Below are positions 18,020-27,600 of a DNA stretch of 64,000 nt, in pieces. How positions within the stretch are numbered: the stretch's first letter is position 1; every line of letters starts with the position of its first letter. The notes below the pieces were generated by a model. The model was given only the letters and a program-made list of their open reading frames with translations. It searched no databases and had not been told where the DNA came from. The position numbers and the translations under genes are program-made. The stretch is from the NCBI RefSeq assembly GCF_900155475.1, contig NZ_FXAM01000001.1, positions 3,296,881-3,360,880 on the forward strand. The letters run 5' to 3'. This DNA is from Methylomagnum ishizawai. GTDB lineage: Bacteria > Pseudomonadota > Gammaproteobacteria > Methylococcales > Methylococcaceae.

Positions 18020-18037
18020 CTTACGATTCCTTACGAG
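18020..18037 (-). promoter_or_regulatory. C4 target sites b2 and a2 flanking the antirepressor Shine-Dalgarno
   Basis: On the minus strand b2 (CTCGTAA, 18031-18037) and a2 (TCGTAAG, 18020-18026) flank the AAGGA ribosome binding site just before the ATG. Each is the exact complement of a 7-nt element in the upstream C4-like RNA (b' and a'). Pairing would occlude the ribosome binding site. Confidence 0.75.
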
Positions 18038-18066
18038 GGAATTGGCGCACTACGAATGTAGGGCGT

Positions 18067-18138
18067 CGGGAGCTCGTAACCGTCGTAAGGCGGCGGGCGT
18101 ATTTCGGGCGTACCCGTGTTGTATTAGCCGCACTCCCG
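18067..18138 (-). ncRNA. C4-type antisense RNA controlling the AntA antirepressor
   Basis: About 72 nt on the antirepressor strand. An outer stem CGGGAG/CTCCCG encloses a CGGG-TACG-CCCG tetraloop hairpin and a second hairpin CCG/CGG whose loop holds a' (CTTACGA). b' (TTACGAG) lies between that hairpin and the 3' outer strand. This order, the length near 77 nt and the a/b complementarity to the antirepressor ribosome binding site match the P1/P7 C4 RNA family. A small hairpin GCCCG/CGGGC precedes it. Confidence 0.75.
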
Positions 18139-18208
18139 GCATAGAAACCGGAGTTCAGCCCGGATTTCGGGCGTAAAAATACCGCAGACTGACGGGCGCG
18201 GCGATCCG

Positions 18209-18230
18209 CTTACGATAAAGGTGTTACGAG
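18209..18230 (-). promoter_or_regulatory. C4 upstream complementary elements a1 and b1
   Basis: b1 (CTCGTAA, 18224-18230) and a1 (TCGTAAG, 18209-18215) lie near the start of the same transcript and repeat the target sites exactly. They could pair with the C4 RNA in place of the target, acting as a cis decoy or processing signal. Confidence 0.65.
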
Positions 18231-18242
18231 CACCTGCCCGGA

Positions 18243-18272
18243 AGCATAGCGACCCCCTGGAATTTTTGTCAA
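18243..18272 (-). promoter_or_regulatory. Sigma70 promoter of the C4-antirepressor transcript
   Basis: TTGACA (18267-18272) and TATGCT (18243-18248) with an 18-bp spacer on the minus strand. The same -10 sequence and spacer length recur in the three cassettes at 60.8-63.1 kb. Confidence 0.75.
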
Positions 18273-18299
18273 ACCCCAACCCACGCAGGAGACCCGACC

Positions 18300-19100
18300 A
18301 TGGCCCCACCCTCCCCGCTGTTCCCCGATCCCTTCCCGGCCCCTTGGGCGGACGAATGGTTTGAGGACGAATACGGCCTGGGGATGGTGCTGGCGCTGGG
18401 CGAGGCGCGGCAGTGCTTCCGGTGGATTCCACCGGGGCGGTTTTTGATGGGGTCGCCGGAGGATGAGCCGGAGCGGTTTGATAACGAAACCCAGCATGTT
18501 GTCATCCTTTCACGGGGATATTGGCTAGCGGATACAAGTTGCACTCAAAACCTATGGCAGGCAGTGGTTGGCAGCAACAATAGTCGCTTTAGAAATGATT
18601 TTACTAAACCCGTAGAAAGAGTTAGCTGGGAAGAAGTTAAAACTTTTATTTCTAAACTGAACCAGATCGTACCAAATTTAGTGGCACGCTTGCCAACCGA
18701 ATCAGAATGGGAATATGCCTGCCGCGCTGGAACAAGCACATCATTTACGTTCGGTAATAATATTACTCCAGAAGAAGTTAACTATAACGGGAAATTCCCC
18801 TATGCGGGTGGAGGAGAAGGAATGTTTCGAGATAAAACCGTACCAGTAAAGTCTTTACCCCCAAATATATGGGGACTTTATGAAATGCACGGCAACATTT
18901 GGGAATGGTGCGCGGATTGGTATAGCAATTATCCCAATGGCGAGATAATTGATCCTTTTGGTCCCCCTCAAGGAACCCATCGTACACTGCGCGGTGGCTC
19001 TTGGATTGATGATGGCGGCCATGCGCGTTCTGCCTGCCGGGGTAAAAACCTTCCCGGCGATCACAGCGATCTTATTGGTTTCCGGCTGGCCCTAGGTTGA
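18300..19100 (+). CDS. Small FGE-sulfatase (SUMF1) domain protein
   Basis: 266 residues, nearly all one FGE/C-lectin-like domain: FRWIPPGRFLMGSPEDEPERFDNE, LPTESEWEYACRAGT, NIWGLYEMHGNIWEWCADWYSNYP, and the end TLRGGSWIDDGGHARSACRGKNLPG then LIGFRLALG. No signal peptide. The first ~180 bp are very GC-rich and the rest distinctly AT-rich, so the gene looks like a mosaic with a junction near 18,470. Its 5' end occurs as relics at 10431 and 11144. The end has the layout of a retroelement variable region, but no reverse transcriptase is present. Function unknown; context suggests partnership with or replacement of the C-terminal domain of the larger fusion protein. Confidence 0.8.
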   Translation: MAPPSPLFPDPFPAPWADEWFEDEYGLGMVLALGEARQCFRWIPPGRFLMGSPEDEPERFDNETQHVVILSRGYWLADTSCTQNLWQAVVGSNNSRFRNDFTKPVERVSWEEVKTFISKLNQIVPNLVARLPTESEWEYACRAGTSTSFTFGNNITPEEVNYNGKFPYAGGGEGMFRDKTVPVKSLPPNIWGLYEMHGNIWEWCADWYSNYPNGEIIDPFGPPQGTHRTLRGGSWIDDGGHARSACRGKNLPGDHSDLIGFRLALG

Positions 19101-19130
19101 AATTCATCTAAGCCCACATAGCCCATGTAG

Positions 19131-19156
19131 CTCCGATTAGCGCAGCGTAATCGGAG
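19131..19156. repeat. REP-like palindrome
   Basis: CTCCGATTA and TAATCGGAG form perfect inverted arms around GCGCAGCG. Same family as 47395-47420, between the FGE gene and the end of the tail operon. Confidence 0.75.
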
Positions 19157-19233
19157 GCGAGCCCAGGATGGGCACATACCCATGCCCACCCCTTCCGAAC
19201 ATTGCGACGGGCCGGGAATACCGGCCCGCCCGG

Positions 19234-19470
19234 CTAAAACACCACCACCGTCACCGAATCCAACGCCGGGGCTTCCCCCCTGACCTCCCCGGCTTGGATA
19301 AAAGCGTTCGCCCCAACCCCCACGCCCTGTCCCCGCACCCGCAACACCGCCCCGCCCGGCAGCTCCACCGTGCTGGTCCCATCGGCGTTGTGGAACAACA
19401 CCTTCCCCACCCACAGCGGCGCTTGCGGCGCCAGCAGGGTTTTCAACTGGACGAACGGGTTAGCCGACAT
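19234..19470 (-). CDS. Small phage protein, end of tail operon
   Basis: 78 residues, beta-rich (APLWVGKVLFHNADGTSTVELPGGAVLRVRGQGV) and suggestive of a small OB-like or tail-associated domain; not recognised. It overlaps the upstream tail gene by 11 bp and is the last gene of the minus-strand late operon. A diverged copy of its 3' end forms the tail of the integrase gene. Confidence 0.65.
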   Translation of the reverse strand: MSANPFVQLKTLLAPQAPLWVGKVLFHNADGTSTVELPGGAVLRVRGQGVGVGANAFIQAGEVRGEAPALDSVTVVVF

Positions 19471-21151
19471 AGTGGCGCTCCAGGGTCACGGTCTGGTGGA
19501 TGATTAGCCCGCCGTCGCCCTGCCATTGCGCGGCCACCGAGAAGGCCGTCACCAGCCCCTTCCAGGCGGGCGAGTCCGCGACCTGGACCAGCTGCCCCGG
19601 CGCGAGGATGCCGATCTCCGGGAACACGGCCAGGGCGGCGTTATAGCTTTCCTGGTTGCCGGTGTCGGCCAGGATCGCTTCGCCCCGCGCCCGATTGGCC
19701 CCGACCTGGGTGATGAGCGGATCGACCACCATCGGCGCGAGGTTGGCCCCGTCCGTGCCGTCGCGCTTCACCCAAGCCAACACGCCGTGGTTCTGGCCGG
19801 ACACGTAGACCGCATTGTAGCCGGGCTTTTCGGTCCAGTCCGAACCCAGCGATTCGATGACATCGGGCGGCAGGATGATATCCGGCGGGGCGGTGTCCCA
19901 GTGCCAGGGCAGGACGGCGTAGCGCGGCAGGGCGCGCAGGATCATGGCCGAGCGGTCGGTTTGCAGGAAGCCGCCGCCGGCTTCGACCAGACGCTTGATG
20001 GCGTCGATGGGCGCGGCCTGGGCGAGGCTGTACGCCCCCGGCGGGATCAACCAGTCCACCATTTGCCAATCCAAGGCCCAGCCGGTGCCGTCCAGTTCCC
20101 CGGCGGCGAGGGCCTGGGCGTAGGCGGCTCCGGCGTTGGTGCGGGTGGCGAGCGGGGCGTAGGGCGCGGCCAGGACGGCGGAGGTCGAGACGGCCTCGAA
20201 GCCGAGCGAGTCCTGGCCGAACTGGCGGGCGGGCCGCACCGATTTGACCAGGGCGCGGAACACCACGCCGTTCAGGCCGATTTCGATCTCGACCGGCCCG
20301 CCCGCTTGCGCGAGTTTGTCCCGCTCGGACGGGAACGATTGCCCCGAGAACCGCAGCGACCAGGAATCCCGGTCGCCGCCGATGGCGAGGGACTGGCACT
20401 GGATCGGCGCGTCGTCCGACACGCGCTTGACGTAGGCGGTATTGGCCACGGCGTAGAACTCCAAGGTCGGCAGGCGCAGCGCCGGTTTGCGGCGGCGGAA
20501 AACCAGATGGGTATGCCCATCGGCGCGGTCGGCGCGGTCGAAGACCAGGTGCCAACCGCCCCGCCAGGGTGGGCGCGCGGGCACGCCGGGGGCGGCGGGC
20601 ACCGGGGCGACGTAGACCGGCCGATGGCCCCGCCCGAACCAAAAGTCGAGGGCGTCGGCCAGTGCGTGGCCCGGATCGAGGCGGAGGGCAACGCCGATAT
20701 CGATGGGCAGCCCGTCCGTGCGGACGATGCGGGCCAAAGCCTCCACCCGGACGCCGCGCCGCCAGGCCGCGCCCCATCCCCGCAGGGCGCGCGTTTTGGT
20801 GGCGTACACGAACGCCGTCATTTGCCGGAGGCGTTGGGTGATGTCCAGGACGATGCGCGGGGACGCTTGGCATCGCACGCCCGGGCCGACACCGTGGAGG
20901 ATGCCCCGCGCCATGGCATCGGCCCGGCCTATTATCAGCCCGGTGGTGCCGACCCGCCCCCGGCCCGGATCGAGGGCCAGATCGACGGCGTGGAGGGCGT
21001 GGGTACCCAGGGGTGCCCCGGCGCGGGCGGCGCGGACGGCAGGCAGGCCGCGCCCCCAGGCGCAGGACGCCCCGGCCACCAAGCCGCGCTTGATGGCCGG
21101 GGTGTGCAGGGTGTTGAACGGGACCGAGTTGAGAGGGGCGAGGCCGATCAT
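19460..21151 (-). CDS. Phage tail protein (possible hub or tip component)
   Basis: 563 residues from the ATG; a GTG nine bases upstream is an alternative. Not matched to a named family with certainty. The sequence is rich in beta strands and has a central stretch (LRFSGQSFPSERDKLAQAGGPVEIEIGLNGVVFRALV) followed by a C-terminal half like tail hub or baseplate-type proteins (GYNAVYVSGQNHGVLAWVKRDG). Its place at the distal end of the tail operon, after the tape measure and large tail proteins, supports a tail-tip role. Confidence 0.6.
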   Translation of the reverse strand: MIGLAPLNSVPFNTLHTPAIKRGLVAGASCAWGRGLPAVRAARAGAPLGTHALHAVDLALDPGRGRVGTTGLIIGRADAMARGILHGVGPGVRCQASPRIVLDITQRLRQMTAFVYATKTRALRGWGAAWRRGVRVEALARIVRTDGLPIDIGVALRLDPGHALADALDFWFGRGHRPVYVAPVPAAPGVPARPPWRGGWHLVFDRADRADGHTHLVFRRRKPALRLPTLEFYAVANTAYVKRVSDDAPIQCQSLAIGGDRDSWSLRFSGQSFPSERDKLAQAGGPVEIEIGLNGVVFRALVKSVRPARQFGQDSLGFEAVSTSAVLAAPYAPLATRTNAGAAYAQALAAGELDGTGWALDWQMVDWLIPPGAYSLAQAAPIDAIKRLVEAGGGFLQTDRSAMILRALPRYAVLPWHWDTAPPDIILPPDVIESLGSDWTEKPGYNAVYVSGQNHGVLAWVKRDGTDGANLAPMVVDPLITQVGANRARGEAILADTGNQESYNAALAVFPEIGILAPGQLVQVADSPAWKGLVTAFSVAAQWQGDGGLIIHQTVTLERHYVG

Positions 21152-21164
21152 GTGGGACACCCGC

Positions 21165-21836
21165 TCACAGCAGCCGGGTAGCCTTCAACGCGCCACCCTT
21201 GGCAAGCACGGTGCCGGTGCCCGAGAGAGCGGCCTGTAGGGTGATGATCAACGGAGTATCGTAGGTTTCATTAGGCACGGACCCCCCTATGAGGGCATTA
21301 CAGGTGAGTAGCCGATATTCACCAACTGATTGGGTATTCGACGCCAACGAACTCATCCAAAGAGCCCCACGCACTATCGTATTTGCGGTAGTGCTGGTCG
21401 GGACAATAAACTCGATGCCCTTGAGGTTCGCGCTTATGGAGTAAGGAAGGGATATATTGAGCTTGAACAGGCATTTTTGGTTGGCCGAACTAGGGCTAAA
21501 CCATAAAAGCGCCTGCGCTTCATAGCCGAACGAGCCTCCAATAGCCGCCTGTGGTAAAGATAAGGTGGCTCCGGGAATATCGGCGAACACGCCACCTGCG
21601 CCACCAGACCAATCGGGGTGGAATGCCGCTGTTCCGGTCCCACCGACGACGTTCAAACCGCCCCCCGATCCGCCAGCGCCCGCGGGAACCGCGTTCCACT
21701 CCGCCCCGTCCCAATAAACCGGCGCGGCCAGCGTGGAACTCCAGGCCCAGCACTGGCCGGCGCCGGGGTTGGGCGTAGTGGCCCCGTCCGCCACCGCCAG
21801 GACCGGCAGGCTTAAAAGCTGCCCCTGGACCTTCAT
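21165..21836 (-). CDS. Tail fibre or receptor-binding protein candidate
   Basis: 223 residues. The N-terminal part (GAGQCWAWSSTLAAPVYWDGAEWNAVPAG) resembles the repeat seen in phage tail fibre and spike proteins; the rest is beta-rich and Ser/Thr-rich. It overlaps the preceding fibre-like gene by ATGA. Local GC content is lower than in the flanking tail genes, as often seen for adsorption genes under exchange. No catalytic motif seen. Confidence 0.55.
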   Translation of the reverse strand: MKVQGQLLSLPVLAVADGATTPNPGAGQCWAWSSTLAAPVYWDGAEWNAVPAGAGGSGGGLNVVGGTGTAAFHPDWSGGAGGVFADIPGATLSLPQAAIGGSFGYEAQALLWFSPSSANQKCLFKLNISLPYSISANLKGIEFIVPTSTTANTIVRGALWMSSLASNTQSVGEYRLLTCNALIGGSVPNETYDTPLIITLQAALSGTGTVLAKGGALKATRLL

Positions 21837-22636
21837 CCGATGATGACCGCGTTGAGCTGGTTCGAGGTCGGCGCGACGGCGAACTTCAAGCGCACCGTGT
21901 TCACGTCCGGCATTTGCACTTCGCAGTCCCAGACATCGTAGGGGCTGCCGTTGCGGTAGACCGCGACCTGCACGTCCCGCGTCCCGTAGTTGTGGGTGAA
22001 ATCGTACTGGGTGTTGCTGCCGTCCCCGAACGTCGCGGTGAACTTCCGCTTGGCCCAGGCCGACCCGGCCAGGGTGGCGGGTGTCACCGCCTTGTTGGCG
22101 TCGGTGCCGGTGTTGACCTCGGTCTGGGTGGCGAGTTGGACGGTGCCGGACGAGGATGTGGTAGCGGCGGATGCCCCGGTGCCGAAGGCGGTCCAGGTGA
22201 CGGCATCGGTGCCCAGTGTCGCGAGGGTGGTGGTCTGGCGGAAGGCCTTCCCGGCGTCCGTCCCGTTCTGCACGGCCACGACCGCGTTGGTCAATTCGGC
22301 GGCGCTGTTGGCGTCGGAGGCGCGGGTCATGGCGCTGGACGCGCCGTTCCAGAGGTAGAGGCCGTTCTCGCTGGCGGTGGTCTGGAACCGCAGCAGCACC
22401 GAACCCAGCGCCCGGCTGCCCGAGGCCGGGGTCTGGCCGTCAATCGTCGCGCCGGGGCTGGACAGATTGACGTTGCCCTGGGCGGCCACGAACACCGATT
22501 CCTTGTTCTTCAAGCCCTCGATGGCGGCGTTGAGGTCGGCCAGGCGGGCCGGTTCGTCGGTGTTGGCCGGGGCCGGGAGGTTGCGGAGGCGGGAGGCCGA
22601 TCCGAAATCCAGATCGCAGGCGACTGATCTTGCCAT
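21833..22636 (-). CDS. Tail fibre-like protein
   Basis: 267 residues. The N-terminus (SASRLRNLPAPANTDEPARLADLNAAIEGL) resembles the proximal attachment domain of fibre proteins. The central part contains GTVQLATQTEVNTGTDANKAVTPATLAG, the repeat typical of phage tail fibres, and the C-terminus is a compact beta domain (YDFTHNYGTRDVQVAVYRNGSPY). Fibre assignment is good; the receptor is unknown. Confidence 0.75.
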   Translation of the reverse strand: MARSVACDLDFGSASRLRNLPAPANTDEPARLADLNAAIEGLKNKESVFVAAQGNVNLSSPGATIDGQTPASGSRALGSVLLRFQTTASENGLYLWNGASSAMTRASDANSAAELTNAVVAVQNGTDAGKAFRQTTTLATLGTDAVTWTAFGTGASAATTSSSGTVQLATQTEVNTGTDANKAVTPATLAGSAWAKRKFTATFGDGSNTQYDFTHNYGTRDVQVAVYRNGSPYDVWDCEVQMPDVNTVRLKFAVAPTSNQLNAVIIG

Positions 22637-22639
22637 GTT

Positions 22640-23137
22640 CTACTCGCAGCGGGCCGTGCCCGCGAAAGGGGTGGAGAAGTGGATATAAAGCAGGTCGGTG
22701 GAGGCGTTGACCACTTCCGCCTCGATTGCCGCGCCGCCCTCGTCGAACACGGTCACGGACGGCCAATAGCCCAGGTTGTGGGCCACGGTCCAGGGGGTGG
22801 CGGGCGTGGCCTGGGTGTGGACATGGACATGGGGCGCGGCGGCCGCGGCGATGAGTTGGAGGATGTCCTCCATCATCCGGCGGCAGGGCATGGCCGCGAC
22901 CGCGCTGCCCGCGTTCCAGTCGCCGGGGATGGATTCACAGGCGAAGGTATTGCCGGTCCGGCCGAGCAGTTGGATATCCACATTGCGGGCGTTCGAGCCG
23001 ATGCGGACATAGAGATAGTCGCCGCTCTCGAACGCCGGAACCTGGGAGGCGTCCGCCACCGAAAAATGCGTATCGCCGTCCTGGACATCGTGCAGCAGCG
23101 TGGTCAGGAAGTTGTCGACGAAGATTTGCCGGGCCAT
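22640..23137 (-). CDS. Phage tail-associated protein, unassigned
   Basis: 165 residues. Contains DGDTHFSVADASQVP and a C-terminal beta-sandwich segment (WTVAHNLGYWPSVTVFDEGGAAIEAEV) that resembles modules found in fibre-associated proteins. The start overlaps the upstream stop as TGATG, indicating translational coupling within the tail operon. Confidence 0.6.
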   Translation of the reverse strand: MARQIFVDNFLTTLLHDVQDGDTHFSVADASQVPAFESGDYLYVRIGSNARNVDIQLLGRTGNTFACESIPGDWNAGSAVAAMPCRRMMEDILQLIAAAAAPHVHVHTQATPATPWTVAHNLGYWPSVTVFDEGGAAIEAEVVNASTDLLYIHFSTPFAGTARCE

Positions 23138-23511
23138 CACACCTCCGCGTAGACCCAATCCGACACCACCGCGTTGTAGACGGCGGCGCGGTCGTCGGCC
23201 AGCAGCAGGAAAGGGATATCGGTGCGGAGGTCCGGGAAGGCGTAGGCTCCGGTCGCGGGATCGGCGATGGCGCTGCGCACCACCCGCAGCGAGCGCCGGT
23301 CCAGCAGCGACACCCGCCGGGCGATGGGCCGCTCGGGCGTGCCGTCCGGGTCGATGACGGCCAGGGTGTCGGCGATATGGCCCGGCCCGCCGTAGTCGAA
23401 GTCCAGCGCGGTCCACCGCCCGGAGGCCCGCGCCACCGCCGCGCCCTGCGGGGCCGCGCCCGCCCGGTTGATGGCGATCCCGCCCCAACTCGATCCGTCG
23501 ATCAGCGCCAT
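23137..23511 (-). CDS. Phage tail-associated protein, unassigned
   Basis: 124 residues from the ATG that overlaps the upstream stop as TGATG; an ATG 12 bases upstream is possible. The product is beta-rich (YAFPDLRTDIPFLLLADD) and resembles small carboxypeptidase-regulatory-like folds; function unknown. It is coupled at both ends to neighbouring tail genes. Confidence 0.6.
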   Translation of the reverse strand: MALIDGSSWGGIAINRAGAAPQGAAVARASGRWTALDFDYGGPGHIADTLAVIDPDGTPERPIARRVSLLDRRSLRVVRSAIADPATGAYAFPDLRTDIPFLLLADDRAAVYNAVVSDWVYAEV

Positions 23512-24695
23512 CACGGCCCCCATGGCCCGTCGATATCCAAGCCCACCGGATAGGCCTGCGACCCATAGCCGCACCCCACCAACAGGATGCGCCGCCCCGG
23601 CAGGTGGGGCATGTTCTGGAGGATGTCCAGGTGGCTGCGGTTCTGGCAGTTCACCAAGTCCCACAGCCCCGGCATGAAGCCGCGCACCGGCGTCCCGGTG
23701 TTGGTGGTCCCTTCCGAAATGGCGATCGGCCCCCAGGCGTCGTTGGCGTTGTCCACCGGGTTCGGGTCCGGGTAGGTGCCGCCGCCGAGCATGCTTTCGA
23801 AGGCCATGCCGGTCTTTTGGAACGGCATCGCGCTGCCGACCTGGGCGTAGCCGCGTTGCAGGTATTGCCCTACTTGGCTGGCCCCGGATTTAAAGTGGAA
23901 CCCGTGGTTGTAGCCGGGCCATAGCACGGTGTTAACGGTACTGCCGGTGATGATACCGGGAAAGGCGTCCGCCGCCCGCCGGGTGAGGCACGCGCCCGCA
24001 TAGAACGGGTCGTGCTGGGTCGGATAGCTGGAATACCACGCGATAAACAGGTACAGCCCGCCCGCCCAGAACACCAGGACGAACGGGCGGTCGTCGTCGC
24101 CACTGCTGTTGGTCTTGCGCCAGATCAGGCCGGGTCCGCCGACCTGGAGGGTGGTGGGACACAGCCCGATCATGGTGCCGAATTCCAACGGATCGACGGC
24201 GCTCTCGGCCAGCCGGGCGGCGGCGTATTGGGCCTGGGAGTCGTCCAGCAGCAGGTAGCCGGGCATGAGATTGGTATCGCGGAACTGGTAGACGGCCTGG
24301 TCGTCGACCAAGGACAGCCGGGTCATCCCCGCCGGAGCCCGCTTGAGCGTGACCGGGCCGGTACAGGTGGCGGGCAGGCCGGGATCGACGTTGAAGGTGC
24401 AGGTGGTGGAGCCCGGCGGGGCCGAAAGTTCGTATTGCCCGTTCCAGCCGTTGGTGCTGCCGGATATCTCGATGCGGTGCGGCATCCCGTTGATGCCGTC
24501 CGCCAGTTGCAGGCCCGCTGAGCAACTGGCCGTCGCCACGCCATCGACGTGGGACAGGTCGTCCAGGGTCTTCTCGCCGAAGCCGGTCACGCCGCAGGCG
24601 TGGATCAGGGCGTTCAGCGCCCCCGCCCCGCCGTTGGCCGGGAGTTGCGGGATGTTGGGCATCCCGGAGTGGAATACATGGATTGGCAGCGTCAT
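23511..24695 (-). CDS. Phage structural protein of unknown function
   Basis: 394 residues with several Cys and aromatic residues (CTFNVDPGLPATCTGPVTLKRAP, WYSSYPTQHDPFYAG). No family recognised. TGATG overlaps with the genes on both sides make it an integral member of the late tail operon. Possibly part of the tail tip or an adhesin (inference from position). Confidence 0.6.
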   Translation of the reverse strand: MTLPIHVFHSGMPNIPQLPANGGAGALNALIHACGVTGFGEKTLDDLSHVDGVATASCSAGLQLADGINGMPHRIEISGSTNGWNGQYELSAPPGSTTCTFNVDPGLPATCTGPVTLKRAPAGMTRLSLVDDQAVYQFRDTNLMPGYLLLDDSQAQYAAARLAESAVDPLEFGTMIGLCPTTLQVGGPGLIWRKTNSSGDDDRPFVLVFWAGGLYLFIAWYSSYPTQHDPFYAGACLTRRAADAFPGIITGSTVNTVLWPGYNHGFHFKSGASQVGQYLQRGYAQVGSAMPFQKTGMAFESMLGGGTYPDPNPVDNANDAWGPIAISEGTTNTGTPVRGFMPGLWDLVNCQNRSHLDILQNMPHLPGRRILLVGCGYGSQAYPVGLDIDGPWGP

Positions 24696-27600
24696 CAGAT
24701 GTCCCCCATGAATTCGAGGGTGAAGTGGTCGAGGTCCACGGTATGGGTGCCCGCCTGGATCGTGAGGGCGATTTCCACCGGGAACGCCGCGCCGACCACA
24801 TCGAAGCGCAGGACGTTCCCCGGTTGCCAGCCCACGCCCCAACCCGCCGAGTAGACCGTCCATTCGGGCTTGTTCGTCACATGGTTGAACAGGGTGTAAT
24901 CGGCACCGAGGGCGATATCGCGGGCCAGGATGCCACGGGCCTTGCTGACGACCTGGAAGGTGCTGGCGGTTTGGAACACCAGGGCGTAGCGGTCCTTGGT
25001 GCTGTGGTTGCTCACCAGGATGGGGGCATCGACCTGGTTGTATTGGGCATCCGGCGAACCGCCCACGACCACATCGCTCCACACCCCTTCCCAGATCGAT
25101 TGCGAAAAAATCCGTTCGACATGGCCTTGTAGGTCGCCGGTTTCCAGCACGGTGGAAAACAGCGAACCCGCCGGGAAATCGTGGGGCAGCGGCAATTGCA
25201 ACACGATGGCCCCGTCGATGGTGACATCGGAGACGTAGGTCTTATGCATGATGCGGTGGTGGACCGTCAGCGGCGGGGTGTAGCCCGCCAACGGTAGGGG
25301 CGCGGCCCAGGTCAAGGTGCCGGCGTCGAGGTCCGCCGTGTAGCGGTCGCCCGGCACCCGCTGGCCGTTGGCGTCCCGGACCCAGAGGCGTTCCAGGTCG
25401 GCGCGGCCCAGGTCCACCGTCGCGCCCGCTGTGGGCGACGGGACCGTGACGGTGCCGGTATGGTGGACGAGTGCGAGATTGCCCGCCTCGACGAACGGCA
25501 CCTGCCCGGTCGAGGGCAGCCGGGCCACATCCAGCCCGAGCCGGGTCGAATCGACGGGCAGGTAGCTGGTGGTGACGCAGTTGTAGCGGATGGAGTCGGC
25601 CAGCACCCAGCGGGGTTTCCAGATTTGCCCGCCCACCACCAGGGCGGGGCTATACCAGGGCTGGTCCTCGTTCCCGGCCGCCACCACCATATCGCCGAAC
25701 CGCACCTGCCCCACCCCCGCCTTGTAGTTGAACCGCCCCGCCACGCCGGAAGCGGCGATGAGGCCGGTATTGTCCGAGGTGGCGGTAACGGTGTTGCCCG
25801 CCGTATCGGTGGCGGTCAGGGTCACGCTGCCGACCTGGACCGGGGCGCCAGGGGCGCGGAAGGCGATCTCGTCCACCACCACCGGGCCGATGCGGGTGGC
25901 CAAGCCCGACAGGGAGGGCGCGTTGGCTCCGCTGGACCAGTCGGTCAAGGTGGCGCGGCCACTGCCATAGTCGAGGCTACCCGCCCCCGTGAGTTCGCCC
26001 GTGTTCGGGTTGTAGATCGAAATGGACCCGGCCAGGTCGACATAGGTTTTATCCCCCAGGACCAGGCGCAAGGAGCCGGGCACGATGGCTTCCATCGTAC
26101 TCGGGGTCAAGTCCAGGGAGAGTTCCGATACCGTGAAGGTTTCGACGGCGGGCGATCCCGGCGCGCCATAGGTGTAATAGACATCGATCCGGGCACCGTC
26201 TGGAATCCGGGCGGTGATATCCTCGACACTGCCCTCCACCATCACGAACCGGCCATCGTCCCGCAATACCCAGTGGGGTTTCCACCAGGGCCGGGCCGAT
26301 AGGGGATTGGTCAGGCCGAGGGTGCCGCCGACATAGTTGATGGCGCTGTCCAGGTCTGGAAATATCCCATTGCCGTTGTCGTAGAAGCCCAGCCGGGCGG
26401 TTTCGTCCAAACCATAACCCAGCGGAGCTTCCCAATCCGGGCGGACGGTGAGGTACAGATAGATCGAGCCGGGGATGATGTTGCCATGGGCCAGGGCCAG
26501 GGCGATGTTGCCCCCGCTGTCGACCTGGGCGGTCAGGGTTTCGTGGGCATTGATATGCGGCGTGATGGTGGCCGTGATCTCCATATCGGACGGCGGCAAT
26601 GAACCGAACTGGAGGATGATCCGGTTCGCCCCGTATTGGACCGCGCCGGTCGCGCCGCCGACCAGGCCGCCGTGGCCATCGTCCTGGGCGGTGGCACCGC
26701 CCCCCGCCCAGGACAGCGCCACCGCGCCGGGCGCGAGGTCGTGGACGGTATCGAGGATGACGCTGGCCTTGGGGAGCGTGGTCCCCGCCAGGCTATGCGT
26801 ATGCGAGGCGTCGCCGTAGGTGACGACGATCCAGGTATCGACATCGGGCAGGACGGTCAGGCTGAGGGTGAACGAGCGGGTGGCGAAGCGGATCTGCGCC
26901 ACGCCGTAGGAGCTATCCACGCCCACCAACACGCCGTCGCCGGGGTCGGCCAGTTCGTACCACCGCCCCTGCGCCCGGTAGGCGATGCGGGCGGTGCCGG
27001 GCAGCGGCGGGGTCGGCAGGATGCCAGTATAGACCAGGAATTGGGTGTTCGCCGCGACCTTGATCGCATGGCTTTGCTGCGGGGTGGTCAGGGGGGCGGC
27101 GGGTTTGAAGCGGGCGGTTTTCAGCCCCGGATAAGGCGGGCAGGCGATGGAGCCGGTGATCTTGCCCTCCGGGTAGTTCACGGTGCCGACCGCCGTGGTG
27201 CCGCTGTAGAGCGTGCCCTTGCCATCGGTCAGCGTGGTCGTGCCCGCCTGGATCGACAGGCTGCCGATCTGGAGGGGCGAACCCAGCGACAGGGTGATGC
27301 CCGCGCCGAAGTTGGCGTAGAGGGCCACGCTGACCACGCCGTTGTCCGCCGGGACCAGGGTGGTATCGACCGCGTTCGGGTTCAGGTCGAGATGCGGCAC
27401 CGGCATAGTCGAGGCCGGCACCAACTGGACGAACGGGGTATCGACCACGACGACCTGGGCGTTTTGGTCGGCGGCGGCCACCAAGGACTTGGTGCCGTAA
27501 TACTGGGCCGCGCCCGCCGCCGTGGTCTGCCGCAGGATGGCCTTGGTGCCGTCCGCCGATGGATCGACCCTGGACACGTCCGGGCCGGTGAAGCTGTGGT

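Noticed and set aside
19526-21181. 551-residue plus-strand frame in the tail operon
   Set aside because: Shadow of the 563-residue tail gene, no motif or Shine-Dalgarno, opposite to operon direction.
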